From Lanius collurio (lineage: Eukaryota > Chordata > Aves > Passeriformes > Laniidae): DNA of 64,000 nucleotides. The notes beneath the pieces were generated by a model that did no database searches, was not told the DNA's origin, and saw only the letters and a list, made by a program, of their open reading frames with translations. Made by a program: the position numbers and the translations under genes. Each line of letters starts with the position of its first letter. The stretch's first letter is position 1. The stretch is taken from assembly GCA_020086605.1 (NCBI GenBank), contig JACBWW010000070.1, positions 1,471,385-1,535,384 on the forward strand, read 5' to 3'. Shown piece by piece: positions 48,391 to 60,140 of the stretch.

Positions 48391-51054
48391 ATTTATCCTA
48401 GTTTCACTAAAGCTTTTTTTAATAAGCTTTATTCAAATTGCAATCATCAGCACCTATACTAATCAAGTGGGAAATCCAAACAGTTTGACCTAGTAGACAA
48501 CCTCTTTTCTTTCTTATCATAAATCTAGACATACCCTCTAGTAGCTACAATGAGAAAAAAAACCCTGAGCTTTCTCAAAACTGCTTTTTTTTTCAAAACC
48601 TATTCTTGTTCAAAAGGCAAATACTTCACGTCTGTTTCCCTGCTAGCAGCATGGTATTGCATTTGTTTTGGACTTGTGTTTTGCTTGATTCATAGCCATA
48701 CTCTGCAAGCTTTTCCCTAGTGTTATTCTGCTGAATGCCTATTCTGAAGCAAGGTCTCCCCTTCTGCTATCTCTGTGGTGATATTTGCTTTTCATGCTGT
48801 CCCCAAAGTCACTCTCTACTGCAGTTACTGTATTTTATAAACAACAGATGCTCCTTGCCCCTTGTCCATCTTAAATGATTGCTGTCAAGATGTAGCATCA
48901 AAACAGGCCACCTTGGCAACAAACAAACATAAAATACCGCATTCCAAAGTCTGGACTGTAGGTATTTTTCAGTGCTAACTGCTCTGGCTGGAGATGTGAA
49001 CATAATTCCAATGCCTTTTCTCCTGGTTTAGAAAAACAACCTTCCCAGAACACTTGAAATTCTGGCAAAAGAATTCATTTAATAAATTATGCTCCAATTA
49101 AATGCATTCAGACATGTTGCCAGTGGGTAAGATTCATACTCATACCAATGCAAAAAAACAGTAGAAGGCAAAATAAAACCTTTTACTTTTGAGCTAACTT
49201 TCCTTCTTTCATTCATCCTAGAATTGTTTTGACTGTGAACTGAAAAAAGACAAGGGAAAAAAACCAAACCTCCAGTATGATAATAGCTATTTTTCATCCT
49301 TTACCAGAGAAATTCAAGAGACTTTACATGGTAATTACAGGTCAAGTCTTAAAAAGGTATGTGAAAAGAAATCAAATTCTCTTACACCTACCCTCCCTGA
49401 CTTGTCCTCAAGTTCTGTTGGATGGAAACCAGTACTGTTTTAATTATTAATTTTTTCACAGGCTTTATTTTTATGCTCTCTTTGCTCAGTGGAAATTTTG
49501 AAATATAATTGTATATTATGTTTTTAAAACCTATGTTCCAATTACGTGTTGTTTAGTACATAGTTTACAGACAATGGCAAATTCAGAAGAACTAGCTAAG
49601 GGAAGAAAACTGTGTTGTCAGTGTTTAATTCTGGACATTGAATTTTTGTTGTGAAAGTGTTCAAGGGGCTGAAAATCATCAAAAATTACTATCACTTAAG
49701 TCCTTCATTTACATCTATTACAGCTGAATAACAAATTAGTTCAAAGGGTCCCATGGCCTGTGTTAAGTTTGGTTATATGATTAAGAGGTATGAACCTCTG
49801 AAATTACCTATATATGATACATTAGAAAGTTATGCCAGTTTAAGCCTTGTACCAAACAAATGAGCATTTGTAAAGATACACAGCCGTGAATTTCTTTTAA
49901 ACCACACAGAAGAAAGCTGATTTGCATGAGTTTGCACACCAAGGGCCCTGAAGACAATACAGTTAGGATCCCAGCTTACTATAACTTAGACATTTTGGAC
50001 TCCTGGCATAATGATTGAACCAATTTACTAGTTTTTTAGACATTAGCAGAGTGAAAGCAAGTAAAAAATATTCCAAGTGAGTTTAATGGAAAGGGCTCTA
50101 ATTTACAGGACATTATGAATAATTTTTGTACTTCCTCCATACAAATTAATAATGTGAAATGTCTATTAATTCACCTATTTCATCCTCTACAATGCAATAA
50201 ATCTACTCTGGCCTTACGTGAGTCTATCTTAAATGAGAAAGTAATGAGAAGCTATGTTAGAAAGCACCTACTTTGCCAATGATTTGAGAAAAATTTCTGA
50301 CCACACGCATAGGAAGGTAAATCTATAACAGATAAATTAGACATACAACTCAAAAGAAATTCCCATTAAGGAATAAAATATACTGGCTATAGAACTCCTT
50401 TTAATATGTCTGATTTTGAATAACATTAATAACAGAGATTGCACACAAAGTTCAACCATTTCCATCCATTTCTAACTTTCTGACAACCTAGTGTCAGCAG
50501 TGATTTCGTTTACAGAATATTACTGAGATTTTACAATATTTTAGAACATGCTGTTGTATAAAGCAAGAAGTAGTCACTGTGAGCAACTCTCCTCTGAAAT
50601 GTGAACACTAGGAAGAGACAGCACTTTAAGAGCTACTCCAGCATTTTTGAATGTAGAGAGAGGTCCCAACACCAACTCAGTGTTTTCCTGCTTCTATATG
50701 CAATATTCATGCCAGTTCTTTCAATTCACATGCTTTAATGGGAGTTTACACAGAGATGGTGAATACTCTGATAAATGAATTTATTTTTCCCCACTCACAT
50801 AATTCTGGAATATTATTTCTAATTTTCCGGTTTATTCAGTCTGTGACCACACAGTTGGGATACTGAAAAACAAATTTATTTGCTTGTTTCAAGTTTAGAT
50901 GCATACAACTTCCTAGCAACATATTATTCCTTACATTATTTAATATTTCACAGTCTTTATCAGTCATGTTTTAATCCATACTGTAATAGTAATGTGAAAT
51001 AGATGGGTGCAAAAATCTAAGACCACTGAGGGCAATTTTTTACATTATAAATAA

Positions 51055-51322
51055 TGATAGGACAAGGCAATGGTTTTAAACTAAGAGAGGAGAGATTTAG
51101 ATTAGACATTAGGAAGAAATTCTTTACTCAAGACATAGTGAGGTATTGGAACAGGTTGTTCAGAAGTTGTAGATGCATCATTCATTGAAGTGGTCAAGGC
51201 CAGGTTGAATGGGGCTCTGAGCAACCTGATCAGGTGGAAGGTGTTCCTGCCCATGGCAGTGGGAGTGGAAACAGATGATCTTTAAGATCACTTGCAACCC
51301 AAACCATTCTGTGATTCTATGA
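51055..51322 (+). mobile_element. CR1 LINE, 3' fragment
   Basis: This plus-strand CR1 of about 270 bases starts TGATAGGACAAGGCAATGG and runs through AGATTTAGATTAGACATTAG and GGTGTTCCTGCCCATGGCAG. It ends in the diagnostic CCATTCTGTGATTCTATGA tail at 51304-51322. It is a 5'-truncated insertion. Only short ORF2-tail remnants survive and no coding capacity is left. Confidence 0.95.
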
Positions 51323-51786
51323 CTCATATGTACACATAAGGTGGCCAGGGGCAGATCTCTATTTTCTGAGCCAAGTTTAATGCCAAGACTGTTTAAATTT
51401 AGCTTCTTGTACAGCACATTGGCTATATTCACAGTCTGTGGTGTCCCTCTGACCCCAAAGCATAATCACCTTTACTGATTGGAGAAAAAATTCAGTAATG
51501 TGAGGATGGTTTTGGACACTTGTTTGGGAAGGTCAATGGCTTAGCAAACAGCCACAGTCAGTTTGGTGGTCTCTTCTATCTTTCCAAACACACTAGTTGT
51601 TATTGGGCACTGTACTTTATCAATATATTGTAAAAATAAGAAAGCAAAATCTATGTAAGTTATGGCACATCATCTAAAAAAATGCTTCCATATGCTGTGT
51701 AAGTAGTCTGGCACCTTCTTTGCAAAGAATAACTATGAAAATTATCATTATTTATATATTTTAATTGTTGCACACTCAACAGCTGT
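51323..51786. other. Spacer between two oppositely oriented CR1 copies
   Basis: AT-rich unique sequence with no gene or repeat recognised. It separates a plus-strand CR1 ending at 51322 from a minus-strand CR1 beginning at 51787, so the two 3' ends face each other. Confidence 0.7.
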
Positions 51787-52209
51787 ATCACAGAATGGGT
51801 TAAGTTGGAAGGCACCATAGTGGGTCATCTGGTCCAACCTCCTGCTCAAGCAAGGTCATCCTAGAGTACATTGAACCAGATAGTTTCCACATGATTCTTG
51901 AATATCTCCAGTGAGAGAGACTCCACCACTTCTCTGGACAACCTGTTTCAGTGTGAGGTCACCCACACAGTGAAAAAAATTCTTCCTTGTATTCAGGTCG
52001 AATTTCCTTAATCATTTCTGCCCATTGCCTCTTGTCCTATTGCTTGGCAACACTGAGCAGAGTCTGGCTCCATCCTCTGGATACTCTCCCTTCAGCTACT
52101 TGTAGACATTGATAAGGTCTGCTCTCAGCCATCTCTTCTCAAGGCTGAACAGGCCCAGATTCCTCAGCATTTCCTCATGCTCCAGTTCCCCAGTCATCTT
52201 TGCTGCCCT
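51787..52209 (-). mobile_element. CR1 LINE, 3' fragment (different subfamily)
   Basis: The antisense text ATCACAGAATGGGTTAAGTT, GGTCCAACCTCCTGCTCAAG, GAATATCTCCAGTGAGAGAG, GCCCATTGCCTCTTGTCCTA and CAAGGCTGAACAGGCCCAGA identifies a minus-strand CR1 3' region. The CCTGCTCAAGCA...GGTCATC block and the GCATTGATAAG-type block mark a subfamily distinct from the copies at 29411, 38333 and 51055. It ends at TTTGCTGCCCTA (about 52209) by 5' truncation. Confidence 0.95.
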
Positions 52210-55200
52210 AAATCAATAGTTATTTCTAATTCCAGCCTACAGCTACTGCTGATTAGCAAGGAGATTTAAAAAACATCGACACTGTCTTTCAATGCTAAAA
52301 ATTTACCGGAATCTTTTCAAACTGTCAGTTTTTTTGCAGCAAATGAAGTGTACTGCTTAGAGAAAAGTAAATGAAGCTAAACATGTACTTGGTATTGATT
52401 CAGTCTACACAACAGATGGCAACATGGATGCAAATAAAGTGCTTGTCCTTTTATTATTATTAGTTAATATTTACATCACTGGAATGCCCAGAGGCCTCAG
52501 TCAGGAGCAGAGACCTATTATGCTAGACACTACACAAATACACACCGGAACATTTTGTTCCAGTATCATCTTTCTCTTGCTGCACACTAAATTCATTGAT
52601 GACTCATTTGTATTGCCCAGAGAGTCATTCAAGCATACAGTGGGTAGATTTCCTCCAGCTGCTCTGAAAAGTTTATAACCTATGCAGCAAGAGAAGGCAG
52701 GAAAGAAAGAAACCTTCTTAAATGCAGAATTTAATTTTGAAGGTTTTGAAGGTTTTGCCTTATGTTTCTTATAACAGGGATATGTTGGAATATCCCTTCT
52801 TGTTCTGGTTTCTCAGGTTAACTTCTTAGTTTCCATGTTTCCTTATTTTCTGTACCATACCACTTGTTTCCTTAATCCTGCCTCCTTCCCTTTGGTGCAT
52901 TCTCCTTTCTTATTCTCCACCACTTCCATGGCATGTGGTTTTACCAGCTCATCGCCCTGGTCCTCCAAGCCTGGAAAAACACTGGGAGCAATATAGGAGT
53001 TAAAAGTGTATAGTATTCACTGGCCAACAAATACATCTCTAAGTATTAACTAAACTAGCTCATTCAATTTTCAAATTCAAAATATTACACTGTTTTAATT
53101 CAGAGTGTTATATATTTTAAGGGCAATAGTTAGTAAGTTGCATTGTATATGATCAGTTCTACAAAACACATTACTTTTATATATAATCAATTCTCCACAG
53201 AAAAGCCTCTTTGGCACCACGTTTTGGTCTGAGGAGAGTTTCTACCAGGTAACAAGTGTGAGGCCTCCCCCTGCCCCATCAATCCCTGCTCACAGCAGGT
53301 GCATAATTCTGTCTCTCACAATTAAGTCCTAGTGGAGTTTGAAACTAGATTTCAATCAACTGCTTTCTGATCCTGTGGATGGGTCTCAACTACATTGGTA
53401 TACAAAGTTTTTTCTCTCCTCCTTTCCTGCTTTCTCACCTTTTAGAAGGAAAAATTGAAAGATGTTTTATATAGATATAGAAGTCTACTAAGAACTTTGA
53501 TGTTTTGGATTGACACAAAACCCCACTATGTAGCTCTCTTCAACAGCAGAAATTCAATTATCTAAAAAGAGGAGTAGTTTTTATGATTTTAAAATTAAAG
53601 AACTAGAAAAATCAGGCTTTGCAGGGAAATTTTGTTGTGGAATAAACTACAAAGTATTATAGTATTAGCCTTACAAAAATTCTTGAATCTAAAGGAAAGT
53701 ATTACTTTGTAAAATAAAATCATTTAAAAATATAATTAGTATTAAAGAAATATTATCAACATTATCATTTTAATGTCTTATAAGAAAATTATGCAAATAA
53801 AAATGCAATAAAAAGAAGCCTTAAGAGAAGTATTGCTTAGACTTATATTAAGAATGTCTAATTCTCAAAGAAATTAAGTGTTCTTGATGACATTTAAAAG
53901 AAGAAAATCCATTATATTTGCAGTCAATCATCACTAGGATTCAGAGTTAATATCGTACTGCTACATTTTATACCTCTTCAGAAAAGTCAGACATGAAGAT
54001 TTGAGCATACAGTGTCCCACAGCATTCATCTGATGAAATGTTAATTAGCTTTATTGTTGGTAGTATTTTTCTTTAGTAACTCTTGGGGTTAAAAGAAATA
54101 TATTTGTACAGTTTGCTGACTGGCACAGCTTAATCTAAACTTAGAAATACTTCTTGTAGGGTTCTTTAGTAAGGTGTATTTTCTGTAAATCAAATAGAAA
54201 TGTTAAGTCCAGCTGTATCTGGAAAACTGGGGGAAATTATCTTGACTGCCTAGGTCTGATAAGAAATATTCCTGTTTCTTCAGTAATAATTCTCTCTTTA
54301 GAAAGAACAGGAAATACAGAATTTAAAAACTGAGCTAGAAGTTAAAATACTGGGAGGAGAAGATTGATCCATAATGGCAAAGAGTAGACTGATGTTATTT
54401 GTGAACATTTCCACTTCAGGATGTTTTGACAACAGATACTGTCTCGTGATCATGAAAAACTTTTGCTATTCAGCCATTACCCATCACCTATCCTTCCTTG
54501 TATCTCTCATAGCTTATTGGCCGGTATTGATAGCCTCCATTTTGCACAAGACAACCTCTTGTCCTTCCAGAGGAGCCAGCAAAATTATTGCTTTTTATTT
54601 GGCAAGGTTGCCTATCTAGAGTCTCTGGCTTCAAATGAAGCATTCACAACTTCTCTGAACACTGTCTTATAACAATGCCATCTCACTCAGACTAAAGATA
54701 TTATTATAATATCAAGTGGGAGACCATAAACAGAAGTATATGAGCAATATATGGTCCAAAGGAATGAGATAAAAATGTTGTATTCCTTCTGGAATAAAGC
54801 TTTGGATCAAATCCCATCAACTAGCTCTAGTGGTATTAGTTACACAACTAGATTTTACTGCCCAGCTCTTTGGTTTATCTTAAAATTTGATGCAAGCAAC
54901 AACTCTGGAGTTTATTTCCAAGTGTGGATTTTTGTAATTAAATGAGAATGTGGTGGCCTGACATCACCAAAAATGCCTTAGAACAACTGCACATGTTCTC
55001 CATTAAGTCCCTAAAGCATTTTGGTAACACAATGAGTGTCAGAGTGATTGCAGCTCTACAGCCAGGAGCCTATTATCTATTTCAGAGCTGAACCCAGTTT
55101 AGCTGGCTTTTTTGGTAGTGGCACATGCCTAATCACAAGATTTTGTTCTCTACCTCGTGCCAGCTACGGCAATGCCATAACCCCTCACTGACAGCCTTGA

Positions 55201-58200
55201 TGTGCTTCCCTTATAGGCAATCCAGTCGCACAAGGTACAACCCAGGAATGACGAGACTTTTGTGTAAGGTCACACATTCAGACTCTAGCAGTAAATCATA
55301 GTCTTCAAATGTCAGTTAAGCTAGAGAAAATGAATGCCATTGATAGACGCTCTCAATATTAAAAAAGTTCATTTTAATGCTTCTTAAAAGCAATGTAAGG
55401 ATGGATTCAGAAAGTGACACAAGCTTATTCTGGTGATGCAGGTAGTAGCAGCCTCCACAGAGAGGAAGTCAGACTCTGCTCTTGTTTATGTCAAGGACTC
55501 AAAACAATATTCCTGTTTGACACAGGGGACAAGGAAGGAAGAATCTCACTCTTAAAACCCATATTAAAGACAGGACAAAAAACTTCCTTTCAAAGACACT
55601 TGGTTTCAATTTATGTGTATAGGGTTTGATCTCTTTTACTGCTCTGTTTTTATTATTAACACAATTCAACTGGATAGTGATGAGTCACTTTAGCCTAATA
55701 AATGTGAAAGGAAAGGGTTAAAAAATTATGAAAAATCAAACATAAGGCAGACTTCTGTTGCTAATATGGGTTAGAGGAATTTTCTTAACTATTTTGGCAC
55801 TCATTTTGCAAAAATCCCCAAAAGTTTTAATATGTCTTGCTTCTGATAGGCTAGGGATTGTTTTCTGTTACAGTACCTTATACTGAGCCACATCATTTGC
55901 TATGTGTCACATTTATCAAATAATGCTTATTAATGAAGTTAATCTTGAGTTTTTGACTAATTCATCTGAAAAATCCTTAGCACCCACACATGATATAACC
56001 TTTTTGTAAATGTGAGTCATTTACTTAAACTAAGGAAATGTTTATGGCAGTGCAAAACATTAATTAGTTATCAGTCTAAGAAAATACCACAAACTAATGT
56101 TCAAATTCATTGTATTTTAACACATGTCAAAGAGATTAAGTCAAACAATTAACCTTCATATGACAAAAAATGTCATAGAGGATAACAAGTCCTTAATGTA
56201 TCTGTTAAACACAGAGAAAGAGCATGCAAAAGCAAGCAAAACTCTAGTCAGCAAAAAGAGACAGTTACTTCTACACAGAAATATATTTTACATTAGATGT
56301 TATTCGAAGTGCTTCTAGCCTTCAGTCTATACTTCACATTGCTTGGGCAGCATGCACTAGTGCCACAGCAAATCCATTCTTTAGAATATAGCCTAAAATA
56401 AAACAAGTTTTAAATCATGGTCACAGTGGTCATGGTCATAGTTCACTAATCCATATTAAGTAATACGATGCAGTGACTCTGCATTGCCTTCCTTCTAGGG
56501 ACTGGCTTGTCCTTGGTTGAATAACACTCTTGTAAAATTGCAAGGCAAAAATAAACTATTTTCTTCTTAACTAAGCACAGATAACCCTGTGATATGAAAT
56601 TACTGAAAAGATGTGATTTGGGGAAATTACAGTTCATTGCTTAGTATGTATTGTGCATGCCCTACAGCCTTCCCTAACCAGTATCTCCCAATTTCATTTA
56701 AAATGTAATGATTTCCTTTAAGGACAATTATGTTGCCTAAGAGCAATGCATGCAAAATAATGCTGCTTTGGCGTGGTTCAGTATAGAATGAGAGTAATAA
56801 CTGTTTATTAATATGATAATTAACTGTTAATGCTTAGCAACCTAATTATATCTGTTAAATAACTTACATTGTTAAGCCAAATTCTAACAGAAGAAATTCT
56901 ATTAAAAATAATAAAAAGCTACGAATATTATAGTAAAGGCACAGTTTCAGTTTAAAGTGCTGGATTTTGACTTTCCTTGCATGAAACAGATTTTGGATTT
57001 CTGCATATTGTGAACTAAAGAAGCTGTAAGGGTTTCCTTGTTCTAATAGAGGAAAAGTCAATGTTAGAATTTGGGCCATATTTCAGAAAATGCATAAGTA
57101 AACTATGAACATCATAAAATTTAAAGAAATTAATAAGGCTTTGTGTACTCTTTGAGGTTATTAGAAAGACCTGAGGAAAGGAAAGACTTTTAGCAAGAGT
57201 TGTACCAGTTTCACTAACAGCAACCGTAGTAAATTGTCTTAATACTTGTCCTTTGTTTGGTCTAGCAACAAAAACTACATTGATATTGAGCAAACACAGT
57301 GACAAATACAACCCTGACTAGGAGCAGTAAGATTTCTGTACCATACCACAAAAAAGGTGGACTAATTGGTGATAGTCTGAAAGAGGAAAATCAAGTATGA
57401 TCACATACCTAAATTGTACCGCTTATGACAGAAAAATGCTTTTTTTTCTTTTTTTAGACTAAAGAAGAAAAAGCTGAGGAGAAACAAGACAGTCTTCAAG
57501 TCAGAAGTTAAGTAAAATTGAGTAAGAACTGAATTGAGTATACAAAGAATCATCTTTAACTGAGCAAAGAAAGCTTGAAGTGAAGTTTTAGGATGTATTT
57601 CTAATGATACACATAGCAAACCCAGCCAGAGTTTATTTCAAATATTCAAAATTAATTTTGGATGATTATTCTCTGAAGTACTATCATTGTACTTAAGATA
57701 TCCATGCCATTTGACTATCTCTTCCCTTATTCACTGCATCTGAAACCTGTGCAGCAAAAGTCACAGCTTCAGCTCTGTGGCTGCTAATTTTTATTGTATT
57801 CATCTCATATCTCAACCATACAATGCTTAAAAAGATCGTAATTGCAATTTCCATTATCACTCTTTTATAGACTTAAAAAAAACAGCTCAGGAAATAATTC
57901 ACCTCCAAATATCTAGAAGCACAGATAAGAATGAATCTAGGTACCCTGACACAATATCATATCACCAGATTCTGTAATTTAGACAAACACTAATATTTGT
58001 TTAATACAGAAGTGGAAATTTTCCACCTTACTTTCTTTCCAACAGCATCTTCTTTTGCCCCATAGTTCTGAGGAATATTATTTTTCACATGATTTATCTA
58101 ACACTAAGCTTTAGTCCAGACATTTTTATTATAATAAGCTTTTTTTTGAAATTCTATCAACCCTTCACTTCTGAAACTTCCTTCCCCCAGCCCTTTCCTC

Positions 58201-59504
58201 TGCTTGTCACTATTAAGTTAAATAAGAGCATAATGTAGAATAATTTTACATTATCCTTTTTATCTCCTTTCTTTCATAGCTCTGAAACTGGTTTTATAAC
58301 CTATCTCCTATCATCTTCATTATCATAATCTGTAACTCCATTCTTCAGGATAAAGAATACAACTGGATTACGTATTCCAAGTAAATTCTTCCTTACGTGG
58401 CATTCCAACAGAACTCATTGAAAGTTTTAATTATCAACTAGCATTTGAATTTGATTTTGTTCCAAAGTTAAGACCAACTGGCATTTGCAGAATACAGTGT
58501 CATACCAGCCAATGTCACCTGGCTGGCAAATAGACACTTATTGACCCAGTCTTTTTTTCCCCCTAGGAATTCATTGACATGATAAGGTCAACATACAAGG
58601 GGCATGTTGAAAAACATTAGGGGTGATAGGTAATACAGGGATTGATTCAAATTACCCTGAAGTGATCCAGAAGCTTTGTATTAACTCACTAGACACTAGA
58701 TGGGACTTTAGAATACAGATATTACTAATGACAAAAACTAAAATACATCTTAATAATGGTCATTTGAATCACCAAGATAATGGTAGGAGAACTGACTGAC
58801 ACAAAGTATACTCTCAGATGTCGTATTAGCCCTACTCTAGAAAATGTCATTTGTAAGAATTGAAGGAAGCAAAAAAAGAACACTGAAATTTCTGACCTTT
58901 CATCACAACTGGAATAAATCAACTCTAAAATAAAAGGGCATAACACTAGCACTCTGCATTCTCCACACTGAGGAACCTCATTTATCTCTGAGAAGAGAAA
59001 TGGATTCTTGGCAAACTAAGCTGGCTGACAGTGTTCTGACTTGTTTGAGCCAGCTATTTCAGGGTGATTCATTAAGATCTATTAACACAAAATTTAAGAT
59101 CCCTGACTTTTCACTTTTTATTTTAGAATTAGAAATTCTGCTGCAGTGAGGTCAATTAAACCCTGTATTACTATCAAGTTGATAAAGTAAAAAAGACTTT
59201 TGTTTTCCCTTAACTAAATTACGGATGGTCCACCAGACCATACTGAGTCCTAGAACTGTATGGCAATCAGAATTAGTAGACTGAGGAGGGACTGGATAAA
59301 AATATATACATATATACATGAAATAATTATGATTGACATGAATCCCTGTATTATTTGAGTGTTTACCCTCTTCAGGAAATTTGTGCTTGTACCTCTTGAG
59401 CTGTCAGTGCTGCAAAGAGAAAAAGGAGATACGGTTACTTAGAGAAATGTAAAGCACTTATGAGTGCAATGCTGGTTATTACTTATACAACATATATGGC
59501 CTTG
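52210..59504. other. Unique AT-rich noncoding DNA
   Basis: No gene is recognised. Frames reach 98 codons with no motifs. An 11-bp duplication (TTTTGAAGGTT) lies near 52734-52755. Very AT-rich stretches at 53690-53830 and 56680-56880 contain many TAAT/ATTA and ATGCAAA-type motifs. They might be conserved noncoding elements, but this cannot be told from one sequence. A GGTCATGGTCA-type direct repeat is near 56418-56443. Text at 55262-55300 faintly resembles MIR/L2-like AAGGTCACACA. Confidence 0.6.
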
Positions 59505-60140
59505 TGGGTCAATGGCAAGTTCAACACGAGTCAGCAGTGCCCTGGCAACCAGGAGGCCCAGCCCTGTCCTGGGGGGCATCAAGCACAGCATCACCAGCCA
59601 GGCAAGGGAGGGGATTGTCCTGCTCTGCTCTGCACTGGGGCAGCCTCACCTCGAGCGCTGGGGCAGTTTTGGGTGCCACAATATAAGACACAAAGCTATT
59701 AGAGAGTGTCCAAAGGAGGGAAACAAAGATATTGAAGGGCCTTGAAGACCAGCTGAGGTCATTTGGTCTTTTCAGCCTGGAGGAGACTGAGGGGAGATCC
59801 CATTGCAGTTACAGCTTCCTTGTGAGGGGAAGAGGAGGGGCAGACACTGATCGTTTTGTGGTGATCAGTGAGAGGATCACATTGAATGGCCTGAGTCTGT
59901 GTCAGGGGAGGTTTAGGTTGGATATCAGGAAAAGGTTCTTCATCCAGAGGGTGGCTGGGCATTGGAAGAAGCTCTCCAGGGAAGTGGTCACAGCAGCAAG
60001 CCTGAGAGAGTTCAAGAAGCATTTGGACAGGGCCCTTAGGCACATGGTGTGACTCTTTAGATATCTTATCCAGGGCTAAAAGTTGGACTCAATGATCCCT
60101 GAGGGTCCCTTCCAGTTCAGAATATTCTGTGATTCTGTGA
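59505..60140 (+). mobile_element. CR1 LINE, 3' fragment, best-preserved copy
   Basis: Plus-strand CR1 of about 635 bases. It starts within the ORF2 reverse-transcriptase C-terminal region (GGCAAGTTCAACACGAGTCA near 59514), passes CATCACCAGCCAGGCAAGGG and GGTTTAGGTTGGATATCAGG, and ends at the tail ATTCTGTGATTCTGTGA (60124-60140). It is the least diverged CR1 here as judged by eye, and belongs to the subfamily with CACATGGTGTGACTCTT and TGATCCCTGAGGGTCCC. It forms the most GC-rich block in this part of the window. It is 5'-truncated. Confidence 0.96.
59590..60052 (+). pseudogene. CR1 ORF2 C-terminal remnant (frameshifted)
   Basis: Pieces of the CR1 ORF2 C-terminus are readable in two frames. 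One reads LLCSALGQPHLERWGSFG (about 59617-59670). After a frameshift, another reads [37 protein letters not shown] and LSREVVTAASLREFKKHLD (59738-60036). These match the usual order of the C-terminal blocks. The N-terminal and catalytic parts were never copied, so it has no activity. Confidence 0.9.

Larger units (their letters stand above)
38946..51054. other. Unique AT-rich noncoding DNA
   Basis: No gene is recognised. Small structures are a pure T29 tract at 42291-42319, an A12 tract near 44768, a T14 tract at 48103-48116, and GC-richer text at 48160-48390 that may be an unclassified repeat. A possible very old CR1 3' end lies near 43800-43860. An AT-rich stretch at 49915-50280 could be a conserved noncoding element but cannot be judged alone. 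Motif-like repeats such as TTTAGGCACTTAAG near 39413 resemble old sauropsid repeats. Frames reach 168 codons (47987-48493), discussed separately; the others are 87 codons or fewer. Confidence 0.6.

Noticed and set aside
59460..59745. Three overlapping plus-strand open frames of 60-93 codons
   Set aside because: All lie in the CR1 ORF2 C-terminal remnant. Only pieces of one frame match CR1, and the others are shifted shadows.
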